Positions 54,155 to 64,000 of a DNA stretch of 64,000 nt are shown here, one piece after another. The stretch lies in the NCBI GenBank assembly GCA_948567375.1, contig OX419760.1, positions 43,090,001 to 43,154,000 of the forward strand, given 5' to 3'. Within the stretch, counting starts at the first letter, position 1. Each line of letters opens with the position of its first letter. The notes beneath the pieces were generated by a model that did no database searches, was not told where the DNA came from, and saw nothing but the letters and a program-made list of their open reading frames with translations. The translations under genes were made by a program, and so were the position numbers. This stretch comes from Lunularia cruciata (lineage: Eukaryota; Streptophyta; Marchantiopsida; Lunulariales; Lunulariaceae).

Positions 54155-55916
54155 ATTTATATATATTAAATATTTTATTTCAAATTTCTATTATTATAAA
54201 ATTACAAGATTGTAACAAGTTTGGACCTTGTATAAAATTGATATCACATCAACCTACAAATGTATTGAATGCAAAAGAACAACAAAAAGTTGTAGTTGTT
54301 ATACCTCTTCTTTGCACATTTCTTTGTAATATGTTGTTTATCCTTTCAAAGTCTGAATTACTCTAGTATTTTTTCAAGTAATATACTAAATATTTTGGAT
54401 TATAAATTCCATGTTCAATATGAATTTTCCTTTCTTCACTTTTAATTGTTTTCTTTGCAATAGGGCTGATTTCAGTCAATATCTTAGTCACATGTATACA
54501 AGAAACCAATGAAATTTTGATAAGGATTATCTTGCAGAAAAGGAATGATTTTCTTGTTTGTAGTAGGATACCTTGTTTATACCATGAAATTTCATCTTTA
54601 GATGCCTTCAACTTTATTTAGATCATATTTTATTATTGGATCCAAATATTAAGATATCATGGAAACTGCAAAGGATTAAAAAAGGCCATGTCTGGTTTGA
54701 AATATATTACATAAATAAATAATAAGCAACCGCATTGAGATTCTCCTATCAAGTATAATGAATTTATATAATAATAAATTTTGTCATATATGATTAATCT
54801 TGGTAGTTTGATATTTGCTTTGAAGAAAATTATAACTTTAATTTAGAAAAGAAATAGGAATTTTTCATTGGCCATGATAACGTTGGACTTTTCATGATTT
54901 GAATGATCCTTGTAAAAATAGCCATGCTAACTACTATACAAGTGGATCTAAATATCGAAGGGTCTCTCTTAAGATTGAATGTTATAACTTCAAGTAAATA
55001 GAGGGATTGTCTTTTATAGGTTTATTTTAATACTTCTTTTGAACTTTAAAATTGAATTCATCCAAGATTAGAACATTTGGATTTGCACTAAACACTAATG
55101 TACATTAGCTAATAATCTTAAACTTGATCATTTAGTCTTAAACTCATTTCCAAGTAGACCTAGTGGATAATTGTCTCATTTGCATGGATTATAGAGCTAA
55201 CCCAAAGGATGCCACTTTGGGAGTAGAGCTTCTCCTATATCTAGTGTGCATGTTGGATTTGAGTGATGCAAGATTCATCTGATCTTGCAAAATTCATCTC
55301 CTTATTGATGCCACATTATTCCTTGATGTAGCATCAATAACGAGATGGAATGCTTTGGAAGTTATTGTGGGAAATTTTATATGATGCTACTTCTTGCAAG
55401 GATTGTGTCCATACACAAAGGTTGTAAAGGCTTTAGTACATATGATGTATTTTTGAGCACTATTTTAGTTGGGTCAAGATCCTTCTATTTGATAGGAAAC
55501 TCTTGTGTATCAACCAAGGTTTGACGCTCCATTGTCATTTATCATAATAATGCCCTCAATGAATAGTGGATTGTTAGTAGGGCATGTTGAGCTCAAGTTC
55601 AATTTAGGAATGATTGTGAATCTAGTGTGATTGATGGGTGTAGTGTTACATTGGATTGGAAGATTCAAAAGATCCCAACAATTAAATAATCAAAATTTGG
55701 TCTTGCAAGAGTGATGCAAATATCTCCACTCATATGTGAGTTTGTGTAGTAACAAGATACCACTTTTACACTCCTCCATTGTTGTTCTATCTTGTAACAC
55801 TTGATCATGTCATAAGCTAGCTATGCTCTCCAAGAGTAGGAGTATTTTGGAATGTTTGCATTGCAAAGCCTTGAAAATATTTTCTTTAAAAAGGAGGTAG
55901 AGAGGAGGCTTAAAGT

Positions 55917-55956
55917 CCTCTTTCTCTTTCTTTCTTTCTTTCTCTATCTCTCTCTT
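55917..55956. repeat. CTTT/CT microsatellite
   Basis: Pure pyrimidine run of CTTT units followed by TCTC units. Confidence 0.85.
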
Positions 55957-55975
55957 GCAACTATCATGCAAGTGC

Positions 55976-56190
55976 AAGCAAAAATATTTCTATGGGTGGA
56001 AGATGTGTTTCATGTTTGGGTTTCATATTCTCCATAGAATTGAAGAAAGGTGATATCCAACTCCTTGACTTGGTTGAGTGGCACAAACCACAAGCCAAAA
56101 TATTTCCATGGTAGAAGGTGTGTTTCATGTCCAAGGCTCACATGCAACACATGAATGATGATAGATAACATCCAACTTCTTGACATGGTC
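55976..56190. repeat. Tandem repeat, two copies of about 116 bp
   Basis: AAGCAAAAATATTTCTATGG (55976) and AAGCCAAAATATTTCCATGG (56092) start the two units. Both contain GTGTTTCATG and end in CCAACT(C/T)CTTGAC. The D solo LTR is inserted at the end of the second copy. Confidence 0.7.
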
Positions 56191-56881
56191 TGTAACACCC
56201 ATTTGTGCATGTGTGTGGTATTGTGATATTTAGCTTGGTATTACAAGTACTTAAGAGATATTATTTATATAGAGATAAAGGATGGTTCTATATTAGTCAT
56301 GGTTAGCTAAAGTTATTTATAAGCTAAGATAGATGGGACCTTACTTTAGAAGAAATAGAAAAGATGAGCACCACTATTTTGGATTTTAGTGTGTTGACTT
56401 GGTATTATTCCTAGGTGTTTGGCTTTGAGGAAAGAGTTGAGAACTCTTGGGCCCGCAAACCTTTTTGTTTTGGATTCTTCTTTAGTCCAAGGATAGCCCA
56501 TGTGAAGGAATCCTTGACTTAGTGGTTGGGTCAAGATAAGATCACATGCTTAGGGGAATATGCCCATGTGAATGGATATTCCTTTCTGCTTTTTGACTTT
56601 ACTTGACTTTTAGTCTAGTAACTTGAGTTACTACGGTAATTAGCAACTTTGGTACGTAACTATTTCACCACTATATAAACAAGGGGTGAGGAGGTACTCA
56701 TCATCCTTTCATTTGCAACTATCTCTCTCATTGAGTTCTCTAGTGAGCAATGTCTTGAGTCTTGGAGTGTTAGCCTTGGAGGAGTATGATGGAGTTGGGG
56801 TTCCTTGCCTTCTTAGTCCATGGTGCGCTACCATAATAGCCATCAGAGGTTCATCCTGAGTGAGAGACAGGCCGGCTCACA
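56191..56881 (+). repeat. Solo LTR of element D (691 bp)
   Basis: TGTAACACCC...GGCTCACA with TATATAAA at 56672-56679. GGTC stands on both sides (56187-56190 and 56882-56885), a 4-bp direct repeat. No D internal sequence is adjacent. It provides the empty-site sequence for E1 at GATGGTTCTATATT. Confidence 0.88.
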
Positions 56882-57672
56882 GGTCAACTAAACCAAGCAA
56901 AGTCTTCCTACAATAATTGATCTTTAAGTCACCCTAGGGTAATGCACTAGGGGTCAAGACAGACATCTCAATGTGCTATAGTCATAAATAAAGTATATCG
57001 TAAGTAATGTGAATCTCTCTTGGAGCCAATCTGACCAAAGTACTTCAATAACTCTGATGAAGATGGTTTTTTTGACGAGAGGTAGTGTTATGTTCCAAGG
57101 TGTATTACCCACAAAAAAGTATTTGATTTAGAGGTAATGTTATGTTCCAAAGCGTATTGATTGGAGGAAATTGTTAATTTTGAAGGATGTAATTCCATCT
57201 AGTATGGTAACAATGCTCATCTCTCAACCATCTTCACAAAGTGAGTAAGGTCTTTGGACACCCTCCTTCTTGCATGAATCAAAAGGATGCAAAGGGATTA
57301 CAAGTAGTTCTTGGGTAGGTACTTGTCTATAAGCTCTACTTCTTGACACTTGAGCATATTTTTGCACCAATAAAACTAGGTTTCAAGCATTATATTGGGC
57401 CTTTTGGGGCTTGAAAAGATTCATACCAAGGAGGTGCTTGGCTACAAAGTCAAGTTGCATCATGCCTCATGCAAGCATTGTGAAGGTTGGTTGATCCTAC
57501 CAATAATTATGTCTTTCTTGTCTCAAAGATTTCCTCAAAGATTGCTTGTCTCAAAGACTAAGCAATGCATGTGTAAGTATAAAGACATTCATATTGTGAA
57601 AGTGCATAGGAAGTTTGGAAAGTGTGGTATATTTATTAATAGATAATGTAGTTATCCTAAGATAAGCTTAAT
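56882..57672. other. Intergenic DNA with a short tandem repeat
   Basis: A 52-base unit occurs twice from 57079 (GAGGTAGTGTTATGTTCCAA and, at 57131, GAGGTAATGTTATGTTCCAA). An 83-codon frame at 57395-57646 has no clear family; part of it may be a decayed integrase C-terminus, but I cannot show that. The last five bases, TTAAT, are the left TSD of E5. Confidence 0.45.
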
Positions 57673-60600
57673 TGTGGTACCTACATTGTGAATTTTTTTC
57701 TTTGTTTGTCCCATTGTCCTTTTTATTGTACATAGAAAAGAGAAAGAAAGTCCTCTACACAGACAAAATAGGCTTACTTTTGTGTAAGCCTATTGTAGAC
57801 TCTCTTTTTTGATCCCTTTTTTCCTTTTTTTTCCTTCCAAAATTTTGTGTAAAAATCAATTTTGGACCTCTTCCAAAGGAACAAGGTAGCAAACCTTTGT
57901 AGTAATGAATTTTTCATCTTGGAGAGGATGATCATTCCAAAGGAGCAAAGGATTGGATCTTTAGAGTAGCAAGGAATTTGCTACAAGTGAAATTTTGAAC
58001 TCATTTCGAAGAAGTAGAGTTAGAGTCTTTGGTCAAAGAGGAAATTGAAATATACTTTCTTGGTGATGTAAGTATGTTGAAAAAGAACCAAATGATATGA
58101 GCATTGTAACCACTTTGGAGGATCTTACATGGGAACTATAATGCATGACCAAAATTTCATGATGTGGTATGATGGTTCTACTACCACATATTTCAATTCA
58201 ATGAGCTTAAAAGACAAAAATTGACTGACTTCACAAATCACAAAGACTTATGTTAGTTCTTATAAAGTTAATTGAGAATGTTTGTGGTGCATGATTGTAA
58301 GTAACCTTTGATTAGAGAGATTATAGATTACCATGATGGTGCAAGAGATTGTCTAAAAGAAGAAGAGGAGCTTTCTCAATTTGAGAAATTCTATGATCAG
58401 TCCTTGGGATATGGAAGCAAGGAGATCCTTGAATTTGGAGTATGATTCAAGGCCAATAGCATTGGAAATTTGCAACATGAAAAGGATAATGCTAGGGAAC
58501 TTTATGCCAATCTCCAATCATGGACAAAGAACTCCTAGGTGCAAGTACTGGGAGACGATGTTGGACCAAAGGATGGTACCATGTATGATTCATAATTTAA
58601 GAAACTTAGTAAAGCCATGCAAGATAGAAATTAAGCATCCTTCATTGACAAGAAACACCCTTCAAAAGGCTAGAAAATGCACAACTACAAAGATCCTACA
58701 TGTAGAGCTATCATAGGAGCTATTGATGAAGATTCTCAAACCCCATTGCATGATGTATCTTTTGATTGGGCAAGTATTATTCTCTGAACATATTCTTTTA
58801 GTTGTATGAAGTCTTTTCCACTCACATTGCAAATCTATTCTTGACCTTCAAAGGGCTAGGACTTCACTTTTTTATGTCAATTTTAATTCATTTTTACATT
58901 GGCATTATTTTCTCATTGAAGAAGAGAAGGAGATATTATCTAGACATTTCAATTTGATTGCATACTTCTTGTTGGATGCTATAAGATTGGTACATATGAA
59001 GATTCAACAAGCCAATGCATATTTCACAAGAATGGGGGAATTTGTGCCTCCCACCAAACTTCACATGAAGAGAGCTTGAGACCAAGCTTGAAGACAAAGT
59101 ACTTGAAGAAGAAGTGGATGAAGATGAAGCATCCTTACGCAATAAGATCTTGGTGATTGAGGTACAAATCAACCAAAAGAACCACTTGTCTAGTCAAGAG
59201 AAAGAGAAGAAGAGAGAGAAGAAGGGGCTTTGATTACACTAGCACTTGTGTCTAAAAGGACAATTGCTCCTATCTTTGCAACCAAGAGTTGATTGATGAT
59301 GGTAAGCTTAGTTACAACTTTTTCACTAACACATTGGATCCTCTCAAGCAAGTTTTAGACCAATATCTACCAATGTATAAGAGGACATACCTCAAAGTCT
59401 TGGATTGGTGCAAATCTTACATTTTCAATTAGACTACCAAAGTTCAAAAGTCAAATCCCATGGGTCCAAGATTATGCACATGCAAAAGGAAGAGTGCTTG
59501 CAAGGAGAATGGGAACATGCACTGCAAGAAGAAGTAGAGATGCTAAAGACAAAAATTCTTGAGAAGGCAAAGACAAAGACAAAGAAGGAGCAAAGATTAA
59601 GGAGTTGAAGAATGCTCTAGTAGCATTACATGAGTCAATCACCAAGGCAAGTGTTGATGTGATTACAAGGATTTCCTTACTAGAAGCACAAGTAGAAGAA
59701 GTGAGTGTAGAATGTGAGCAAATGAAGGAACTAAAGATCCAATACAAAGAATCCTTCCTTGCATATAGAAGATAGATGAGCCTTTGACTTGATCAGCAAG
59801 AAAGAGAAATTATAGGCCATTAGGAGGCAAAGGCACAATTAAAAGAAGACTTGGAATTCCTTGCCCAAGAATTGAAGGAATTAAAGGAAATTCAAGCCAT
59901 TCCAATTGACAGCCTAACAAAGGAAGATTGTGGCCCATCATAGAAACCAGCAAAGAAAGTCACTATATAGTTGATTGTGAAAGATGCTATGAGAAGAAGA
60001 AAGAAAAATACAATATGACAAGTTTGCAAAGCAATGATGCAAACTTTGGGATTGTATAAAATTATTAGTAAAGGAAGAAATCCAAGAATTGCAAATCTTG
60101 CATAAAATGCTCAATCAGCCATAATTTGAAGAAGTGTGCAAGTGTGTAGCTTTCAATCTTTGAGTTAGGTTTGGAGAGAAATTTTATTAAACTTAGGGAA
60201 AATCTCAGATTTGTATTATTAGATGTTAAACAAAACTTTGATGTAGTGGTGAATTACTTGGAATCATAAGAATTGATAGAGCAAGAAACCATGGAAGTTA
60301 TAGCACATTATCCATTTGGAGCAGCTTAAAATTAATGATAGTTAGTAAATGTCTTGGGTTTAGGATGTTAGACACTTTTTTTAGTTTTGTAACTCCCAGA
60401 TCAATTAGCAATATAAGCTTATAAACCCATAGTGATAAGTTTGTCGTTCTCACAAGGTGAATAAATGAAACAGCATTGCTCTTTGTTATTTTATCAATTT
60501 CTGTTGCAAGTGTTTAGTCTTTGAAGGGTAGTAATCTACCTTTTTAGTAATGAAATTCTTTCTTGTGTGTTTGATCCTTGGTTTATTTCTAATTAGTGGT

Positions 60601-61098
60601 GTCAATGCTTTGCAGGGATGACTTGGTTCTATATTTTTGACCTGAGATTGCATACCTTCTTGACTGAACTTCTAACCTTGCATTGAAAACTTATCAACTT
60701 GAAGATAATGTCTTTTGGATAAGAAGGACAAAATGTATTTTTGCAAGGAGGTTTGATACAGTTATTTAAATTCTTGTACCTTTTTAGTATAGTCAAGTAT
60801 AAATCTTTGGAGTACCTTCAAAAAGGAAGTTTACACTATCAAACAAACATCTCATTCTTAGTATTTGTGATGAATATTTTTTGTGATAATGACTCTTAAT
60901 TAGTTTCTTTTGCATAGAGCATTCTTGGTTACTTTTCTCTCTTTTGGGTTTGGTTTCTACCCAAGAGGCTAGAGATGTAACAATGATGGATTAAGTAGTA
61001 ATATTTCCTTTCTATTTGACCATTTTTAAGTTCTATCTTTATGGGAACCACTTGTATTGACCAAGATCCTACAATTTTATATTTGTTGAGATGTTACA
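57673..61098 (+). mobile_element. E5: old, diverged E-type solo LTR (3426 bp)
   Basis: TGTGGTACCTACATTGTG start and GATGTTACA end, flanked by a perfect TSD, TTAAT (57668-57672 and 61099-61103). The last 200 bases match the E2 end in order (CTCTCTTTTGGG, GGTTTCTACCCAAGAGGCTAGAG, CTATCTTTATGGGAACCA). The interior is so diverged that only the coiled-coil part of the frame is recognisable. It is the oldest E-type copy here. Confidence 0.78.
59085..60330 (+). pseudogene. Decayed coiled-coil part of the LTR-encoded protein in E5
   Basis: LEDKVLEEEVDEDEA at about 59090 corresponds to the LEDKV... of E1 and E2. Then charged helical pieces follow: IKELKNALVALHESITKA, LLEAQVEEVSVECEQMKEL, LDQQEREI and LKEDLEFLAQELKELKEI. 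Frames change and stops are frequent. It shows that the coding content of the LTR is older than the split of these sublineages. Confidence 0.5.
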
Positions 61099-63841
61099 TT
61101 AATAATGTAGTCATTTTAAAATAAGCTTAACAAGAACATAAATCTTGTGTTGATCAAAAGCATGAAATTTTATTTTATTTTGGTTTTCAATCCTAGTATA
61201 AAATGTGAAAGCATGGTCTATCAATCTTTTAACTTTTAATCTTATGGATGAGTATCTTCTCTACACCAAAGATTGATGCTTCTAGTGTATATGGGTTTTG
61301 TGCCAATTCATGACGTAAGCTAAAGTTGGAGTAGTTTTATGAAAAAGAGCTAAATCTAAACTTGCAGCTTAATGATTTTCAATTCTTAGGCTTGAAAAAA
61401 AAAAAACTTTCAATTCCTCTACAAGAGTCAAAACAATACAATAGTTCCTCTACAAGTTGAACTACAATAGTCAAAAGACAGTCCATTGGCTCATTGGGTG
61501 GCAATTAAGGTGGGGTAATTGGGATGAGTTTGAAGGGCTATTAGTATTGAAAAAGTAGTGAAAAAAGTTAGTGCAATTGAAATATAATAGTTCAACTTGA
61601 ACGAGAGATCAAAGTATAAGAAGCAAAGATGTAGAAATACAAAATAGTGTGAGTTTATTATATAAAATGAGGAGTGCAATATGAAAGTAAAGTGAGAGAA
61701 GAAGTAGTTGGGACCCATAGCCAATGTTTTGAAGATAAGAGAAGAGGCTTTACACATACAAGAGATTCTAGAGTTTAGATTTCACGTTAATGCTCTTCTT
61801 CTTGGCTAGTGCCCGTTACAACCAATCTATAATAAGGGTGTTAAAAGCTGCAACTAAATTATTGACAGCCAAGGAAGGATGACTACATTTTCACTAGTGA
61901 TTTAGTGTTATTTTGAAGAATACTAGTAGATGAAATTTTAGATGTAAAATTTAAGAATAGTCTTTGCAATAAAAAAAACTATAGAGGAGAATGTGAATAT
62001 TGATTATCAATAACAAAGTTGAAATGTAGTGTAGAATTTCACAACTTGGTCTACTATATATTATTGCTTATCTATGTGTAAATTGAAAGTAATTGTAACT
62101 CAATAAAATTGATACTTTCAAATCAAATTCCCTCCAACTTTGAGCTCAAAAGTGTTGAGTGAGCTCAAGAAAGTATAAATTATGAGCTCATGAGGAAGAA
62201 ACCTTTTGTTAAAGGTGGATTTTAGGATAACTAAAGCAAGAGTTAGAGCTACAATACAAGAGCCATACAAGGGTCAAGTGTTTAAAACTGTGGTATTTGG
62301 AGCTAAGTTAAGAGTTAAGAATGGGTCCTAGATCTGTGGACTTCATAAGAGTAGCAAGAGCGGTTGTGAGTGGCAATGAGTTTATTGTTGTGTTTGGACT
62401 TGAGAGTGGAGCCAAGATTGAAGGAAGGTTGATATTTTTTGATTGTAGATATGTTCCTTTCACATCTCTTTCTAATTTTATTTTGTTCTTTATGCTTCTT
62501 TTCTTTTCTCCTTTTACTCCTTATTTTTGGTCTAAAGTATTTTTTATTTTTTGTTCCATCTATTGCACATGTTTTATTCTCCATATTATTATGTTTGTAG
62601 ATATCTTTGGTAGTATTTCTTACAATACATATATTTTGTTCCTTAGCATGGGGAAATAGAAATACTACCATAAGCAAGTAGTGGGAGACCTAGATGCTTA
62701 TAAATGAGAGTGTATGTCATTCCTATTCCTTCTCTCCATATTCTTTTTTGTCCTTCAATCATATCTACTTAGCATAGTCAATATCCTACTTATGGCTTAT
62801 TCTCTTGATCCTCTTCATGCTTTTTTCCCAATTTTCCTAGACCACATATGTATACCAAGATCTCTTGAATGACTTATTAGGCTCTATGTACTACTAGTAC
62901 AAGCTTATCAGGCTCTATGTTCTACTATTACAAGCTACTATGAGCTATCTTTGTAGATGATCAAGAGAGAGATGTTTCAACTTGGACGTTATTAGCCTTG
63001 TTCTTGCAATGAATCTTACTCTTTCTAGCTCATTGGGAGTACATAAAGATATCAAGAGACCACTTCATGAAGTCATAGGTTTCTGTTAGGGGATTGGTCA
63101 ACTATAAAATATGATTATATTATACAGGCCCAAGTTGTAACCAAAAGGATCATGAAGTCGTCACTACCCATGCTCTGCCTCTAGAGTGTCATCATCTTTG
63201 TTGTTCCTTGATACCAAGTAGGTGAGTATAAACATTTAGCCCATATACTATTATCTTCAAATCCATCCTACCTCTCATCAAATTCTTTGTTTGTCTTACA
63301 AAGTCTCTATTCACCTACCATTTATGGCCTTCCTTCTTTCCTTTATAATAATCATCTAAATGAGAATCCAAATCATCCAAATAAGCTTACAAAGTCTTTC
63401 TTTGCTCATGCATTATTTTATTCCCAATATTTCTTGGTAGATGTGCCATAAGGATTGGTTTTTGAGCATATATGTGATTGTCTCTCAATAGATACACCAA
63501 ATTTTGGTATTCCTCTTCTTTTTACTTTTCTCCAATGCATTGCCTTGGGTTGCATGTTTTTTTTGTGCTTCTTGTCTCCTTGCTCTTTCAAAGTAGATAT
63601 GGAATTTTTACTCCACTATATTGGAGATGTTTTCATATATCTAGGATCATGTACTATTAATTTGTAGCTTTGATACTTCTTTTGTCCTATTTTTCTCTAC
63701 ATCAATTTGCCATGACTACCCTTGGAGGTTGTGAGCTGATCATTAGTTGCATTCAATCTTCCTTGTATCCATCACAAGGAAGATTAGATTGTCTAAGTGG
63801 ATATCTCAAATGCCTTTATTGCCAATTCTTATGTGGCTTAG
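61099..63841. other. AT-rich intergenic DNA
   Basis: No supported gene. Overlapping frames on both strands at 62315-62677 and one at 61491-61757 look accidental (no motifs, low complexity). A two-copy 30-base repeat (AGGCTCTATG[TA]...CTACTA...ACAAGCT) lies at about 62878-62937. Confidence 0.5.
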
Positions 63842-64000
63842 TGTAAATACCAAGGGTTAGCCATATGATCTAGATGTGAAATTTGGTTTGGTAACATCTA
63901 GAATGATGTTATACATGATGTTAAAAATAGATCAGATAGAAGTATCACCAAAAGAGTACTTCTACTAATAGGGCAGAAACCGAAATAGACTTGAGAACCT
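63842..64000 (+). repeat. Start of another A/B-type LTR
   Basis: TGTAAATACCAAGGGTTAGCC and onward matches the first about 155 bases of the B LTRs with a few changes, including one extra A near the start. It runs off the window. The flank is CTTAG. Confidence 0.9.

Larger units (their letters stand above)
54155..56190. other. AT-rich intergenic DNA
   Basis: No gene or recognisable element. The first 800 bases are strongly AT-rich. A CTTT/CT microsatellite lies at 55917-55956, and a two-copy tandem repeat of about 116 bases follows at 55976-56190. Confidence 0.5.

Noticed and set aside
55917-55956. CT-rich run as a polypurine tract (minus strand) of an unseen element
   Set aside because: It is a simple CTTT/CT microsatellite and no LTR start follows on the minus strand.
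56191-56881. D LTR at 56191 as the 5' or 3' end of a further D element
   Set aside because: No primer site or pol lies on either side, and the short GGTC repeats on both sides fit a solo LTR.
57395-57646. 83-codon frame as a host gene exon
   Set aside because: No domain, splice context or conservation can be seen; at best a decayed integrase C-terminus.
62315-62677. Overlapping 112- and 120-codon frames on both strands
   Set aside because: Low-complexity, hydrophobic or Lys-rich translations from AT-rich DNA without motifs; not supported as genes.

Overview
The window is a stack of nested LTR retrotransposons from a large plant nuclear genome. I see no intact host gene, rRNA, CRISPR or bacterial feature. 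The elements are plant Ty3/gypsy types: chromoviruses with a C-terminal chromodomain and an initiator-Met tRNA primer site, and non-chromovirus elements whose reverse transcriptase (RT) resembles the Tat/Athila side. Many layers of old, stop-ridden copies would suit a gymnosperm or similar slow-turnover genome. That species guess is inference only.

Layout, left to right (letters are my family names). 1-4861: minus-strand chromovirus A with its 5' LTR. 4862-13688: element F (minus). Its 3' LTR is split by A, its internal region is PR-RT-RH-IN, and its 5' LTR is truncated. 13689-20855: end of element D (plus), carrying F, a deleted E-type solo LTR (E3, 14274-16182) and a full-size E-type solo LTR (E1, 16479-20257). 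20856-23705: end of chromovirus C1, the host of D. 23706-about 26290: element G1, the host of C1. About 26700-29449 and 41621-about 42700: a minus-strand relative G2, apparently split by chromovirus C2 (29450-41620), whose 5' LTR holds the complete chromovirus B (29645-36233). About 44600-45310: a possible pogo/Tigger-like transposase relic. 46166-54154: chromovirus C3 (minus) with TSD ATTTA, split by solo LTR E2 (47997-51775). 54155-63841: AT-rich DNA with a D solo LTR (56191-56881) and an old E-type solo LTR (E5, 57673-61098). 63842-64000: start of another A/B-type LTR.

The most unusual system is the F/E family. Its LTR is about 3.8 kb (two copies are exactly 3779 bp by my boundaries). Nearly all of its U3 is an open frame of roughly 850 codons: an N-terminal globular part, an acidic linker and a long coiled coil. 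The frame lies upstream of the LTR TATA box and in the same direction as pol. It would therefore be carried downstream of pol on the genomic RNA, as a third gene inside the LTR. Four isolated copies with TG...CA ends and 5-bp TSDs show that this is an LTR and not a captured gene cluster.

Other points: a small ORF between primer site and gag shared by the A/B and C families, and duplicated in A/B; heat-shock-element arrays in the C LTRs; a mosaic LTR pair in B; an integrase Glu-to-Lys change shared by C1 and C3; and a methyltransferase motif I-like remnant in G1.
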